Shown piece by piece: positions 44,076 to 53,966 of a DNA stretch of 64,000 nucleotides. The first letter of the stretch is position 1. Each line of letters opens with the position of its first letter. Location of the stretch: the NCBI GenBank assembly GCA_965202915.1, contig OZ241847.1:496001-560000 (forward strand). The letters are read 5' to 3'. The notes beneath the pieces are model-generated. The model was not told the origin of the DNA, searched no databases, and worked only from the letters and a program-made list of their open reading frames with translations. A program made the translations under genes and the position numbers. Source of the stretch: G965202915 sp965202915. GTDB lineage: Bacteria > Pseudomonadota > Gammaproteobacteria > Eutrophobiales > Eutrophobiaceae.

Positions 44076-45593
44076 TTAACCGGTTTTTCGCTCCAGGATA
44101 ATTTTTTGCCACTCCATGGGTCCGGTTTTATGCACCGAGCGGCCATGGACGTCAACCGCAACCGTGACCGGCATGTCCCTGACTTCAAATTCATGGATCG
44201 CCTCCATGCCCATTTCCGCAAAGGCAATCACGCGCGCGTCGGTGATGGCCTTGGAGACAAGATAGGCGGCACCACCGATTGCAATAAGGTAAACGGCTTG
44301 ATGCTTTTTTATCGCTTCCACCGCAACCGGGCCGCGTTCGGCCTTGCCGATCATGCCGATTAAGCCGGTTTTATCCAGCATCATTTCAGTGTAGTTATCC
44401 ATGCGGGTGGCCGTTGTCGGGCCCGCGGGGCCGACGACCTCGCCCGCGACCGGATCAACCGGGCCGACGTAATAGATGAATCTATTGTTAAAATCAACCC
44501 CATCCGGCAACGGTTCGTCCCTGGCTAACAGCTCCTTGATGCGCCTGTGTGCGGCATCGCGTCCGGTCAGCATCTTGCCCGACAGCAACAGAGTTTCCCC
44601 GGGTCGCCAGGTCTTAATATCCTCGCGGGTGAGGCTATCCAGGTTGACCCTGCGACTGGAGGCGCCGGTTTCGCGGGTAATATTTGGCCAATCGTCAAGA
44701 CTGGGGGGCGTTTGTAACGCCGGGCCGCTGCCATCCAGAATGAAATGGGTGTGGCGGGTGGCGGCACAATTCGGGATCATTGCGACCGGTTTGTTGGCGG
44801 CATGGGTGGGATAGTCTTTTATCTTGACGTCCAACACCGTGGTGAGCCCGCCCAGACCCTGTGCACCAATGCCGAGTTCATTCACCTTGTTATAAATCGC
44901 AAGCCGCAGTTCCTCGATGATATTTTGCGGGCCTCTGGCCTGTAATTGGGGCATGTCAATCGCCTGCATCAGCGATTCCTTGGCGAGCAGCATGGCTTTT
45001 TCGGCGGTGCCGCCTATCCCTATCCCCAAAATTCCGGGCGGACACCAGCCTGCACCCATTGTGGGGACGGTGTTCACCACCCATTCGACGACGTCGTCCG
45101 CCGGATTCAACATCACAAATTTTGACTTGGCCTCGGAACCGCCGCCTTTGGCCGCGACCTCAACCTCCACCGTGTCACCGGTGGTGAGCTCGGTATGAAT
45201 CACGGCCGGGGTATTATCACCGGTATTTTTACGCGCGCCGGCCGGATCGGCCAATATTGACGCACGCAATATATTGTCGGGACGTTGGTAGGCCCTGCGC
45301 ACGCCTTCATTGACCATGTCGGTAAGCGATAAATCAGCGTCCCAGCGGACATTCATGCCGGTCTTGATAAAGACGGTGACGATGCCGGTATCTTGACAAA
45401 CGGGGCGGTGGCCCTCGGCACACATTCGTGAATTGATCAGTATTTGCGCCATTGCGTCTCTGGCGGCCCTTGATTCCTCTTTTTCATAGGCGGCGTGCAC
45501 GGCCTGAATGAAATCGCGCGGGTGATAGTAGGATATGAATTGCAATGCATCGGCAACACTGTCGATCACATCATCTTGTTTGATTGTCACCAT
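44076..45593 (-). CDS. fumA: Fumarate hydratase, class I (iron-sulfur)
   Basis: Interconverts fumarate and malate using a [4Fe-4S] cluster. The 505-aa protein carries the expected three ligand Cys at 66 (RPVCQDTG), 184 (AGWCPPGILG) and 276 (PNCAATRHTHF). The C-terminal beta domain has RTDNYTEMM-like and VGPAGPTTATRMD motifs. It is slightly shorter than E. coli FumA (548). It stands alone; the neighbouring methyltransferase converges on it and the Sel1-SPOR gene diverges. Confidence 0.93.
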   Translation of the reverse strand: MVTIKQDDVIDSVADALQFISYYHPRDFIQAVHAAYEKEESRAARDAMAQILINSRMCAEGHRPVCQDTGIVTVFIKTGMNVRWDADLSLTDMVNEGVRRAYQRPDNILRASILADPAGARKNTGDNTPAVIHTELTTGDTVEVEVAAKGGGSEAKSKFVMLNPADDVVEWVVNTVPTMGAGWCPPGILGIGIGGTAEKAMLLAKESLMQAIDMPQLQARGPQNIIEELRLAIYNKVNELGIGAQGLGGLTTVLDVKIKDYPTHAANKPVAMIPNCAATRHTHFILDGSGPALQTPPSLDDWPNITRETGASSRRVNLDSLTREDIKTWRPGETLLLSGKMLTGRDAAHRRIKELLARDEPLPDGVDFNNRFIYYVGPVDPVAGEVVGPAGPTTATRMDNYTEMMLDKTGLIGMIGKAERGPVAVEAIKKHQAVYLIAIGGAAYLVSKAITDARVIAFAEMGMEAIHEFEVRDMPVTVAVDVHGRSVHKTGPMEWQKIILERKTG

Positions 45594-45860
45594 GCTGATA
45601 AGCCCTGTAATTTGGAATGATATTGTTATTATAACCGGTTTGCAGCCTTTGTAGCGTTTGTTGCGGCAACGCTATAAACCGCCGGTCCCGGGTATTACCG
45701 GATCAGCCATGCAGCAGGCCCGGTTTCCCGGAAAAGTTTTGAGTAATGCGATGATATGATACACTTGCAGAATAATACCGCCAGGCATGGTGTGCCTGGA
45801 TCATTTTAATATAGAGGAATGCGTTTCAATCAGACTGAAATATCGTGCCCAAACCGGCAT

Positions 45861-47498
45861 ATGGAAAAAAACCGAACTGCTCAATTTTTTTTATGTCCGT
45901 TGGTGTTTTTCTTGTCGTTGGGGCGGCGCAATAAACGGCTTCCGGAGCTACTGGCGGCGCTGTTGTTTGCGATATTACCAGTAGTCGTTCACGGCACCTC
46001 CTACGATGAGGCGAAACAAGCCTATTTCGCCGGTGATTACGCGCAGGCTCTGGAGATCGTGCAGTCACTGGCGGAACAGGGCGATGGCGAGGCGATGGCA
46101 CTGCTGTCACTGATGTATGAGAATGGTGAAGGTGTGCCGCAGGACACGTCCAGGGCTTTCAAGTGGTTACAGAGATCGGCGCAGCAGGGTGTCGCCAATG
46201 CCCAATATGCATTGGGTTTGCGCTACTATGAAGGTGACGGTGTGGCCAAAGACTATGCGCAAGCCAAAGAATGGTGGGAGAAGGCAGCCGGGGCCAATAT
46301 AGCCGATGCGCAATTCAATCTTGGTCTGCTGTATCATCGTGGCCTGAGCGTGGAAAGGGACTATGCTCGTGCGCGTGCGTTGTTTCGTCAAGCGGACGAA
46401 CAGGGTCATGCCCGTGCCCAATACAGCCTGGCGGTGATATACGCGGTGGGGCAGGGAGTGGAAAGAAATTATTCCCAGGCACTGGAATTATTTCAAAAGG
46501 CGGCAGATCAAGGCCTGGCCCAGGCTCAGTATAACCTGGGTGTATTCCGCGAGAATGGCTATGGTATCGAAAAAGATCAGGCGGAAGCCCGGCGTTGGTA
46601 CCGCTTGGCGGCGGCGCAGGGCATTGAGCAGGCGAAAGAACGTTTGTTACAGCTTAATGGCACGCTCACTGAGGTGACTGATCTTTCACAATCCGACGCG
46701 GGGCAGCCATCGTCTGCGGACGTTGCCGATGATACCACCGAGTCGGAGACGGCTGAGGTTTCACAACCCGACGCGGGGCAAGCATCGTCTGCGGCCGTTG
46801 CCGATGATACCACGGAGCCGGAAACGGCTGAGGTTTCACAACCCGATGCGGGGCAAGCATCGTCTGCGGACGTTGCCGATGATACCACGGAGCCGGAAAC
46901 GGCTGAGGTTTCGCAACCCGACGCGGGGCAACCATCGTCTGCGGCCGTTGCCGATGATACCACGGAGCCGGAAACGGCTGAGGTTTCGCAATCCGACGCG
47001 GGGCAGCCATCGTCTGCGGCCGTTGCCGATGATGCCATGGTGCCGGAGATGGTTGAGGTTTCGCAATCCGACGCGGGGCAGCCATCGTCTGCGGACGTTG
47101 TCGATGATGCCATGGTGCCGGAGATGGTTGAGGTTTCGCAATCCGACCTGGGGCAAGCATCATCTGTAACCGTCGCGGAAGATAGTAACGGATCGGCTGG
47201 CACGGCCCAATATCTGGAGTGGGTGCGACAACAGCCGATTGATTCCTATACTTTGCAGGTGGTCAGCACGAGTACGGAAACACGCGCACTTGATTTTATC
47301 AATAAATTCCCGTGGCGTGGGCCGGTGGCCTATATCAAGGTGCGCATCAATGGAGACCTACGCTATAACGTGCTGTATGGCAGTTATCCGAGTGCGGACC
47401 AGGCACAGCGGGAGATCGCCGAGTTGCATCCAAGTATTCAGCAGAACAAGCCCTGGGCCAGGAGTTTTCGCGCACTGTTGCCACTGATGGCAGAATAA
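45861..47498 (+). CDS. Sel1-repeat protein with repetitive linker and C-terminal SPOR domain
   Basis: About 545 aa. An N-terminal hydrophobic segment (LPELLAALLFAILPVVVHG) serves as signal or anchor. Six or so Sel1-like repeats follow (GDGEAMALLSLMYENGEGV, ANAQYALGLRYYEGDGV and so on), then a linker of 25-residue repeats, then a SPOR domain (DSYTLQVVSTSTETRALDFI to the end), which binds denuded glycan at division sites. This suggests a periplasmic, septum-associated scaffold. The frame also opens at 45819, where AGAGG lies too close to the ATG; the ATG at 45861 begins just before the basic and hydrophobic signal region and is preferred with moderate confidence. Confidence 0.85.
   Translation: MEKNRTAQFFLCPLVFFLSLGRRNKRLPELLAALLFAILPVVVHGTSYDEAKQAYFAGDYAQALEIVQSLAEQGDGEAMALLSLMYENGEGVPQDTSRAFKWLQRSAQQGVANAQYALGLRYYEGDGVAKDYAQAKEWWEKAAGANIADAQFNLGLLYHRGLSVERDYARARALFRQADEQGHARAQYSLAVIYAVGQGVERNYSQALELFQKAADQGLAQAQYNLGVFRENGYGIEKDQAEARRWYRLAAAQGIEQAKERLLQLNGTLTEVTDLSQSDAGQPSSADVADDTTESETAEVSQPDAGQASSAAVADDTTEPETAEVSQPDAGQASSADVADDTTEPETAEVSQPDAGQPSSAAVADDTTEPETAEVSQSDAGQPSSAAVADDAMVPEMVEVSQSDAGQPSSADVVDDAMVPEMVEVSQSDLGQASSVTVAEDSNGSAGTAQYLEWVRQQPIDSYTLQVVSTSTETRALDFINKFPWRGPVAYIKVRINGDLRYNVLYGSYPSADQAQREIAELHPSIQQNKPWARSFRALLPLMAE
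46674..47180 (+). repeat. 75-bp tandem repeats in the Sel1-SPOR gene
   Basis: Six full units and a partial seventh of 25 codons (VSQPDAGQASSAAVADDTTE then PETAE). Variants swap P/S at position 4, A/P at 9, and the last unit pair has AMVPEMVE. The encoded linker is acidic, Ser/Thr/Pro-rich and probably unstructured. Confidence 0.9.
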
Positions 47499-47645
47499 AT
47501 CCGTTCCCGGGAAGAGCGGGTTAAATCAGGCGCAACAGACAACGGTTTGCCATTATCGCCGTAACCAATGCACAGGCCCACACGCCGCGGCCTTCCGCAT
47601 GGGTTCGGTTCGGGCCCCGATAGACTACTTTACAGACGCTTAGTC

Positions 47646-48266
47646 CTAAGGATTGGTAGATTCTCCTTGGGCGGCGTCGGAATCAGAGGGCATACGCCTG
47701 GCGCTCAGGATCAATATATCCTCGTTGGGCACGTCATTATGCGGACCCGCCTGGCCGGTTGGCACCGCCACGATTGCATCCGCGACCTCCATGCCTTCCG
47801 TTACTCGGCCAAACACCGCGTAACCCCATCCGGTATTGTTCTTGGCGGTATGATTGAGTAAACCGTTATCCGCTACGTTGATGAAAAATTGTGCGGTTGC
47901 CGAATGCGGGTCATTAGTGCGCGCCATCGCCAGAGAACCGCGCTGGTTGAGTAGGCCGTTGTCGGCCTCGTTCGGGATCGGTTCACGAGTCGGCTGCCGC
48001 GCCTGCATGCCGGGTTGAAAGCCACCGGTCTGGATAATGACGCCCGAGATCACGCGATGAAAGATCAGACCGTCGTAATACCCTGAGTCGACGTAGTGCA
48101 GAAAATTTTCCACCGATTTGGGCGCCTTGTCGGGCATCAATTCGACAATGATGTTGCCCTTGCCGGTCTCAAACCGCACCATCACAGGTTCCGCCGCGAT
48201 TGATGTGCCGCAGAATGCGGTCAGGATTATTGTCCACCATAATAACTTCCCCTTTTTTAATGTCAT
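47646..48266 (-). CDS. ppiA: Periplasmic peptidyl-prolyl cis-trans isomerase (cyclophilin)
   Basis: A 206-aa cyclophilin-type isomerase assisting periplasmic protein folding. The signal peptide (LLWWTIILTAFCGTSIAAE) is followed by VRFETGKGNIIVELMPDKAP. Active-site elements are YYDGLIFHRVISG, GSLAMARTNDPHSATAQFFI and GWGYAVFGRVTEGMEV. The C-terminus is an extra acidic tail. It lies 56 bp after acnB on the same strand and may be read from it. Confidence 0.92.
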   Translation of the reverse strand: MTLKKGKLLWWTIILTAFCGTSIAAEPVMVRFETGKGNIIVELMPDKAPKSVENFLHYVDSGYYDGLIFHRVISGVIIQTGGFQPGMQARQPTREPIPNEADNGLLNQRGSLAMARTNDPHSATAQFFINVADNGLLNHTAKNNTGWGYAVFGRVTEGMEVADAIVAVPTGQAGPHNDVPNEDILILSARRMPSDSDAAQGESTNP

Positions 48267-48322
48267 TTGTTTATTCTCCTCAATTCGGGATGAATCCCGG
48301 CCTATAATGATCGGAATGGATA

Positions 48323-50941
48323 CTAATTAACAACCGCAACCGGAATATTTTCCAATTTGCTTTTTGCCGCTGCGGCACTGTTTTGAAAAGATTCGATCTC
48401 GTCAAAATTCAAATAGCGATAGACCTCATCCGCCATTGTATCGATATCCCCGGCAAATTGCATATATTCCTGCATACTTGGAATATGCCCGAGTATGGAA
48501 GAGACCGCGGCAATTTCGGCGGAGGCCAGAAATACGTTGGCGCCGTCACCGAGACGGTTGGGGAAATTGCGCGTCGAGGTCGATACCACGGTTGAGCCGG
48601 GCGCGACCCGCGCCTGGTTGCCCATGCACAGGGAGCATCCGGGCATTTCAGTCCTGGCGCCGGCGCGGCCAAAAATGCTGTAGTAGCCTTCTTCCGTCAG
48701 TTGGTGTTGATCCATTTTTGTCGGCGGGACTATCCACAGCCGGGTCGGGATTGCAGCCTGCGCCTTTTCCAGCATTTTCCCGGCGGCCCGGAAATGACCA
48801 ATATTGGTCATACATGATCCGATAAAGACCTCATCAATCGGGGTGCCGGCGACCTCTGAAAGGGGTTTGACGTCATCCGGGTCATTCGGGCAGGCAAGCA
48901 ATGGTTCGGTGATTTGGTCGAGATCGATTTCAAAGATTTTTGCATAGTCCGCATCCGGGTCCGGCTGCATCAGCACCGGGTTTGACAACCACTCTTCCAT
49001 CGCCCGTGTGCGCCGTTCCAGGGTTCTGCTGTCGCCATAACCTTCATCGATCATCCAGCGTAACAGGGTGACGTTGGATTGCAGGTATTCAATAACCGGG
49101 GCTTCATCCAGGCGGATGGTGCAACCGCCGGCGGAACGTTCGGCACTGGCGTCTGAGAGTTCAAAGGCCTGTTCACACTTGAGCTGCGGCAGACCCTCTA
49201 TTTCCAGGATGCGCCCGGAGAAAATATTTTTTTTGCCTCGTTTTGCAACCGTCAGATCGCCGCTCTGGAGGGCCGCATAGGGTATTGCGTTCACCAGGTC
49301 GCGTAAGGTAATGCCCGGCTGTAATTCGCCTTTGAAGCGTACCAGCACCGATTCCGGCATATCCAATGGCATAACACCGGTGGCGGCGGCAAAGGCAACC
49401 AGGCCGGAACCCGCCGGGAAGGAGATGCCTATCGGGAAGCGGGTATGTGAATCCCCGCCGGTGCCGACGGTGTCCGGCATTAACATGCGGTTTAACCAGG
49501 AATGGATGATGCCGTCCCCGGGGCGCAACACCACCCCACCGCGGGTCCGAATGAAGTCGGGCAGGGTATGATGGGTATCAACGTCCACCGGTTTTGGATA
49601 AGCCGCGGTATGACAAAACGACTGCATGACCAGATCGGCGGAGAAACCAAGACAGGCGAGGTCCTTTAATTCATCACGGGTCATCGGGCCGGTGGTGTCC
49701 TGTGAACCCACCGCGGATATCTTTGGTTCACAATAGGTGCCGGGGCTGATCCCTTCCACGCCACAGGCCCGTCCCACCATTTTTTGCGCGAGGGTGTGGG
49801 CCCGGCGCCCACCATTGACCGCAACCGGGCGTTTGAACAGATTGGTCGTCGCCAGCTTCAGCGTTTCCCGTGCCCGCTCCGTTAGGCCGCGGCCTATGAT
49901 CAATGGGATCCGACCGCCGGCGCGGACCTCATCGAGGATGATATCGGTCTTCAAGGAAAACGTGCACAGGGTTTCATCGGTCGCATTATTTTTAATAATG
50001 CCCCGGTGAGGGTAAATATCGATCACGTCGCCCATGTTCATCCCGGAAACGTCGCATTCAATCGGTAACGCGCCGGCGTCTTCCATGGTATTAAAAAAGA
50101 TCGGGGCAATTTTACCGCCTATGCAGACGCCGCCGTTGCGTTTATTGGGAATGAATGGAATATCATCACCGATATGCCAGAGCACTGAATTGGTTGCCGA
50201 TTTCCTGGATGAGCCGGTGCCCACGACGTCACCGACGTAGGCCAATGGAAATCCCCGTTGTTTTAATGATGCAATCAATTTTATCGGGCCTGTTTCGCCG
50301 GCTTTGTCGGGTTCAATACCCTCGCGCGGCATCTTTAACATGGCCAGGGCATGCAATGGAACGTCCGGGCGCGACCAGGCATCGGGCGCCGGAGAGAGGT
50401 CATCGGTATTGGTTTCACCGGCTACCTTGAATACGGTAACGGTCAATTTTTCGGCAACGGCCGGTTTGTCTGAAAACCATTCACCCTCGGCCCAGGAGAG
50501 CATGATTTGTCCGGCGTGGTCATTATTGTGATCGGCCTTTTCCTGAACGTCATGGAAGGCGTCAAACATCAGTAAGGTATGCGAGAGTGCATGAACGGCC
50601 GAGGGCGCCAGCTCGTCGCTGTCCAGGCATTCGATCAGTGCCGCAATATTATATCCGCCCGACATGGTGCCCAGCAGTTGCACCGCCTTGACTGCGTCCA
50701 GAATCGGTGACGCCGCTTCACCTTTGGTGATTGCGGTAAGAAAACCGGCCTTGATGTAGGCCGCTTCATCGACCCCCGGTGGGACACGGTTGGTGAACAG
50801 ATCAAGAATAAATTCTTCCTCACCCGTGGGCGGATTTTTCAGTAATTCGATCAATGCCGCGGTTTGTTCGGCGTTTAATGGTTTGGGCAATATCCCTGAT
50901 TTGGCCCGTTCTTCCACCTGTTGACGATAAATTTCCAGCAC
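48323..50941 (-). CDS. acnB: Aconitate hydratase 2 / 2-methylisocitrate dehydratase
   Basis: Bifunctional AcnB-type aconitase of the TCA and methylcitrate cycles (872 aa; E. coli 865). It has the N-terminal HEAT-like domain, then the swivel and catalytic domains; cluster-binding Cys are in FIGSCMTNIGHF and MPGCSLCMGNQ. I choose GTG at 50941 as start because a perfect AAAGGAGGT lies 5 nt upstream and VLEIYRQQVEERA is the family N-terminus; the frame also opens at an ATG at 51010 but that would place the Shine-Dalgarno inside the gene. Confidence 0.95.
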   Translation of the reverse strand: MLEIYRQQVEERAKSGILPKPLNAEQTAALIELLKNPPTGEEEFILDLFTNRVPPGVDEAAYIKAGFLTAITKGEAASPILDAVKAVQLLGTMSGGYNIAALIECLDSDELAPSAVHALSHTLLMFDAFHDVQEKADHNNDHAGQIMLSWAEGEWFSDKPAVAEKLTVTVFKVAGETNTDDLSPAPDAWSRPDVPLHALAMLKMPREGIEPDKAGETGPIKLIASLKQRGFPLAYVGDVVGTGSSRKSATNSVLWHIGDDIPFIPNKRNGGVCIGGKIAPIFFNTMEDAGALPIECDVSGMNMGDVIDIYPHRGIIKNNATDETLCTFSLKTDIILDEVRAGGRIPLIIGRGLTERARETLKLATTNLFKRPVAVNGGRRAHTLAQKMVGRACGVEGISPGTYCEPKISAVGSQDTTGPMTRDELKDLACLGFSADLVMQSFCHTAAYPKPVDVDTHHTLPDFIRTRGGVVLRPGDGIIHSWLNRMLMPDTVGTGGDSHTRFPIGISFPAGSGLVAFAAATGVMPLDMPESVLVRFKGELQPGITLRDLVNAIPYAALQSGDLTVAKRGKKNIFSGRILEIEGLPQLKCEQAFELSDASAERSAGGCTIRLDEAPVIEYLQSNVTLLRWMIDEGYGDSRTLERRTRAMEEWLSNPVLMQPDPDADYAKIFEIDLDQITEPLLACPNDPDDVKPLSEVAGTPIDEVFIGSCMTNIGHFRAAGKMLEKAQAAIPTRLWIVPPTKMDQHQLTEEGYYSIFGRAGARTEMPGCSLCMGNQARVAPGSTVVSTSTRNFPNRLGDGANVFLASAEIAAVSSILGHIPSMQEYMQFAGDIDTMADEVYRYLNFDEIESFQNSAAAAKSKLENIPVAVVN

Positions 50942-51088
50942 GATATACCTCCTTTTGTATAGCCGATTATTATTTGGCCGCGTATCAATGATGCAAATAG
51001 ATGCAGACAATCACCGATAATCACGAGGGTGATATGACTATTATAAATGATCAGCCGGATAAAGTGCAGATTTTCCTGCTCAGCGGGA

Positions 51089-52183
51089 TTAATAAGTGCT
51101 ATCTATAATGCCCCCGCCCAAGCAGGTATCCTGTTGATAAAGAACAATAAATTGTCCGGGCGTGAGGGCTCTTTGGGGAGTGCGAAATGAAATAAAACAG
51201 CGGCGGTTTTGCATGCGCTCAACGGTGCAGTATTGATCCGCCTGCCGATAACGGTTTTTGGCCGAGCAATCAAAAGGCAGGCGGGGGGGGCTATCCGCGA
51301 CCCAGTGCATATCAGAGGCCGTTAGTGCGCGGCTGTAGAGTAATGGGTGATCATGATCCTGGGCGACGATTAATTCATTTTCATCAATATTTTTCCGTAT
51401 GACGTACCAGGGGGCATCCGTGGCATCCTTGACGCCGCCTATCCTTAATCCCCGGCGCTGACCGAGGGTGTAATAAAATACGTTCTGATGTTCGCCCACG
51501 GTTCTGCCTTCGGTGGTTTTGATCAGACCCGGGGCGGGGGGCAGGTAGCGGCTCAGGAAACGGCGAAAAGACCGCTCGCCTATGAAACAAATGCCGGTAC
51601 TGTCTTTCTTGTCATGGGTTATCAGTCCGGCCCGTTTTGCCCGGGCTCTGACCGCCGACTTTTCCAGATCACCGATTGGAAACAGGGTTTTTGTCAGTTG
51701 TGTCTGGTTTAGACGGCACAAAAAATAACTCTGATCTTTGTTTTTGTCGCGGCCTTTCAATAATTGGCGGCCCTGAGGTTGTGTTTCGATACGGGCGTAA
51801 TGGCCGGTGGCAATTTGATCCGCCCCCAGGGTTTCGGCATATTCCAGAAATGCCTTAAATTTAATCTCCTGATTGCAGAGCACGTCGGGGTTGGGGGTGC
51901 GGCCGTTTTTATATTCGGACAGGAAATAGTTGAATACCTTGTCCCGGTAGATGGATGAAAGATCGACGGTATTGAGCGGGATGTCGAGTTTTTCACAAAC
52001 CCGCATCGCGTCCTCCACGTCTGCTTCCCAGGTGCACTCACCATTTTCGGCATGGTCATCCCAGTTTTTCATAAACAGCGCTTCCACCTGATGGCCGCGC
52101 TCTTTTAACAGCATGGCCGCGACCGAGGAATCCACGCCGCCGGACATGCTGACGCAGATTTTATTGCCGATTCGCCGGTTCAT
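51089..52183 (-). CDS. mnmA: tRNA-specific 2-thiouridylase
   Basis: Thiolates U34 of Glu, Gln and Lys tRNAs. The 364-aa protein has the PP-loop SGGVDSS (14-20), the first catalytic Cys in NPDVLCNQEIKF and the second in STGICFIGERSF. Length and C-terminal barrel are normal. It lies 150 bp upstream of acnB on the same strand and diverges from the mrp genes. Confidence 0.95.
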   Translation of the reverse strand: MNRRIGNKICVSMSGGVDSSVAAMLLKERGHQVEALFMKNWDDHAENGECTWEADVEDAMRVCEKLDIPLNTVDLSSIYRDKVFNYFLSEYKNGRTPNPDVLCNQEIKFKAFLEYAETLGADQIATGHYARIETQPQGRQLLKGRDKNKDQSYFLCRLNQTQLTKTLFPIGDLEKSAVRARAKRAGLITHDKKDSTGICFIGERSFRRFLSRYLPPAPGLIKTTEGRTVGEHQNVFYYTLGQRRGLRIGGVKDATDAPWYVIRKNIDENELIVAQDHDHPLLYSRALTASDMHWVADSPPRLPFDCSAKNRYRQADQYCTVERMQNRRCFISFRTPQRALTPGQFIVLYQQDTCLGGGIIDSTY

Positions 52184-52326
52184 GGAACATGATTGCCTGA
52201 GCGATCATCAGGTTCGACGATGGAGCCCTTATTAATTGCCGATTGCCAGTGCATAAGTTGCTTGATTATGGATAAATTATTGTCGATAATTGTTATTGGT
52301 TAAATATTGCATGTATTACTGACAGC

Positions 52327-52824
52327 GTGTTTAAAGAACTTAATAGATTCCATATTTTTGGTCTGACGATTGCCCTGGTAATGATTTGGTTACTATTGTC
52401 CGGGCATTATACGTTCATGTTGCTTGGCTTGGGTATAGCTTCAGTTTTGCTGGTCATAGTCATTTCGATTCGGATGGACGTTATCGACCGGAAAAGATAC
52501 GTCTTTTATCTTAATTTTATCGCCATGGCCAAATACCTGGTTTGGTTGTTAATAGAGGTTGTCAAGGCGAATATTGACGTTTGTTTGAGGATTATCAAGC
52601 CCTCCATGCCGATCACGCCGACGGTGACGACGATTAAATCCGGGCAGAAGACCGAGCTTGGCCGGGTTGTATATGCAAATTCAATTACCATGACTCCGAG
52701 TACCATTACAATCAACGTCAGTGAGGGTGAAATAGAAGTGCATGCGCTTACCGTTGAAGCCGCCGATCAGTTACAGCAGGGCGAGATGAACAGGCGAGTG
52801 AGCGCAATGGAGTCTATCGGCTAA
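52327..52824 (+). CDS. mrpE: Na+/H+ antiporter subunit E (MrpE/MnhE)
   Basis: A 165-aa inner-membrane subunit of the Mrp-type antiporter. Two or three membrane segments near the N-terminus (residues 8-45 and about 60-80) precede a soluble C-terminal part with TIKSGQKTELGRVVYANSIT and TPSTITINVSEGEIEVHAL, typical of MrpE. The start is GTG at 52327. The TAA stop overlaps the ATG of mrpF. Confidence 0.9.
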   Translation: MFKELNRFHIFGLTIALVMIWLLLSGHYTFMLLGLGIASVLLVIVISIRMDVIDRKRYVFYLNFIAMAKYLVWLLIEVVKANIDVCLRIIKPSMPITPTVTTIKSGQKTELGRVVYANSITMTPSTITINVSEGEIEVHALTVEAADQLQQGEMNRRVSAMESIG

Positions 52825-53111
52825 TGTATATATTTGCGACGGTTTCAGTTATGTTGACAATGTTGCTGGCGTTGATTTGCGCAATGACCGGCAAGACCAT
52901 ATACGATAAGATTCTGGCGGTTAATATTTTTGGTACGGTAACGGTATTATTTATCGCCCTCTTTGGTTTCCTGACTGAGCGGCCCGAATTTCTGGATATC
53001 TCGCTGGTCTATGCCCTGATTAATTTCATCAGCACGGTGGCTATTCTCAAATTTTTTGAGTATCGGGATATGGGCAAAGGCGCATATGATGGAGGTGAAC
53101 CGGATATATGA
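52824..53111 (+). CDS. mrpF: Na+/H+ antiporter subunit F (MrpF/MnhF)
   Basis: A 95-aa protein with three membrane helices (about 4-22, 32-50 and 58-80) and the family motif TIYDKILAVNIFGT. The start overlaps mrpE by one base and the end overlaps mrpG by four, typical of the compact mrp operon. Confidence 0.9.
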   Translation: MYIFATVSVMLTMLLALICAMTGKTIYDKILAVNIFGTVTVLFIALFGFLTERPEFLDISLVYALINFISTVAILKFFEYRDMGKGAYDGGEPDI

Positions 53112-53413
53112 TCGTTGATTTGTTATCTGTATTGTGTCTCTTTACCGGCAGCGTCGTATTATTGATCGGCGCGGTTGGGGTGTTGCGCATGCCGGATTTT
53201 TATACCCGCCTGCATGCGGCGAGTGTTATCGATACTCTGGGTACAATGCTTATTATTGCCGGTATGTTATTACAGGCGGGTTTGTCATTGATCAGCGTCA
53301 AGTTGATTTTAATCCTGGTGTTTTTGTTGATCACCTCACCGGTTGCGGTGCATGCACTGGCAAAATCCGCGTTACACGGGCAATTACAACCGCAGTTACT
53401 GGATGATGATTAA
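53108..53413 (+). CDS. mrpG: Na+/H+ antiporter subunit G (MrpG/MnhG)
   Basis: A 101-aa subunit with three membrane helices; GAVGVLRMPDFYTRLHAASV is the diagnostic MrpG motif. It overlaps mrpF (ATGA) and the following DUF4040 gene by 11 nt. Confidence 0.92.
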   Translation: MIVDLLSVLCLFTGSVVLLIGAVGVLRMPDFYTRLHAASVIDTLGTMLIIAGMLLQAGLSLISVKLILILVFLLITSPVAVHALAKSALHGQLQPQLLDDD

Positions 53414-53933
53414 CATGGTGCTATTGGTTAATTTTGTCATTCTTTCCATGTTGATATTGACCGCGTTTGCGGTGGAAAGACAAAAGAATTTATTTGCCAG
53501 CACAATGTTAATGGGGATTTTCAGTTTATTGTGTGCGTCATTGTTTGTGTGCATGGACGCCGTTGACGTTGCCTTTACTGAGGCCTCGGTGGGCGCGGGA
53601 ATAGCGACTTTTCTATTCCTGAGCACGTTGGCGTTTACCGACTATGAAGAAAAACATTCCACGGTCAACAGACTGCCCGCTCTGTTGATTGTCACCGCGA
53701 CCGGAGCGCTGTTGATCTATGGCATTAACGATATACCTCATTTTGGCGCAACGGATGCACCGGTACATCAGCATCTGTCGCCAAGATATTTATTGGCTTC
53801 CGGCGATGAAATTGGCATACCCAATGCGGTCACGTCGGTTTTGGCAAGTTATCGCGGCTATGACACTTTTGGTGAAGTGACGGTGGTTTTTGCCGCGCTG
53901 GTTGGGGTATTGATGCTGCTCGGACGCAGTTAG
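53403..53933 (+). CDS. MbhD/MrpA C-terminal-like subunit (DUF4040)
   Basis: A 176-aa membrane protein corresponding to the DUF4040/MbhD-like part of MrpA plus an MbhE-like tail. It has five or six membrane helices; CMDAVDVAFTEASVGAGIAT is the DUF4040 signature and GYDTFGEVTVVFAALVGVL the C-terminal one. In operons where MrpA is split, this segment stands as a separate gene between mrpG and mrpB, as here. Of the closely spaced ATGs I take 53403; the longer frame starts deep within mrpG. Confidence 0.85.
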   Translation: MMINMVLLVNFVILSMLILTAFAVERQKNLFASTMLMGIFSLLCASLFVCMDAVDVAFTEASVGAGIATFLFLSTLAFTDYEEKHSTVNRLPALLIVTATGALLIYGINDIPHFGATDAPVHQHLSPRYLLASGDEIGIPNAVTSVLASYRGYDTFGEVTVVFAALVGVLMLLGRS

Positions 53934-53966
53934 CGATATCAGCGGTCAAATATTCGGAGCAATTTT

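Noticed and set aside
46674..47180. 75-bp repeats as a possible CRISPR or integration site
   Set aside because: They are in-frame coding repeats inside the Sel1-SPOR gene.
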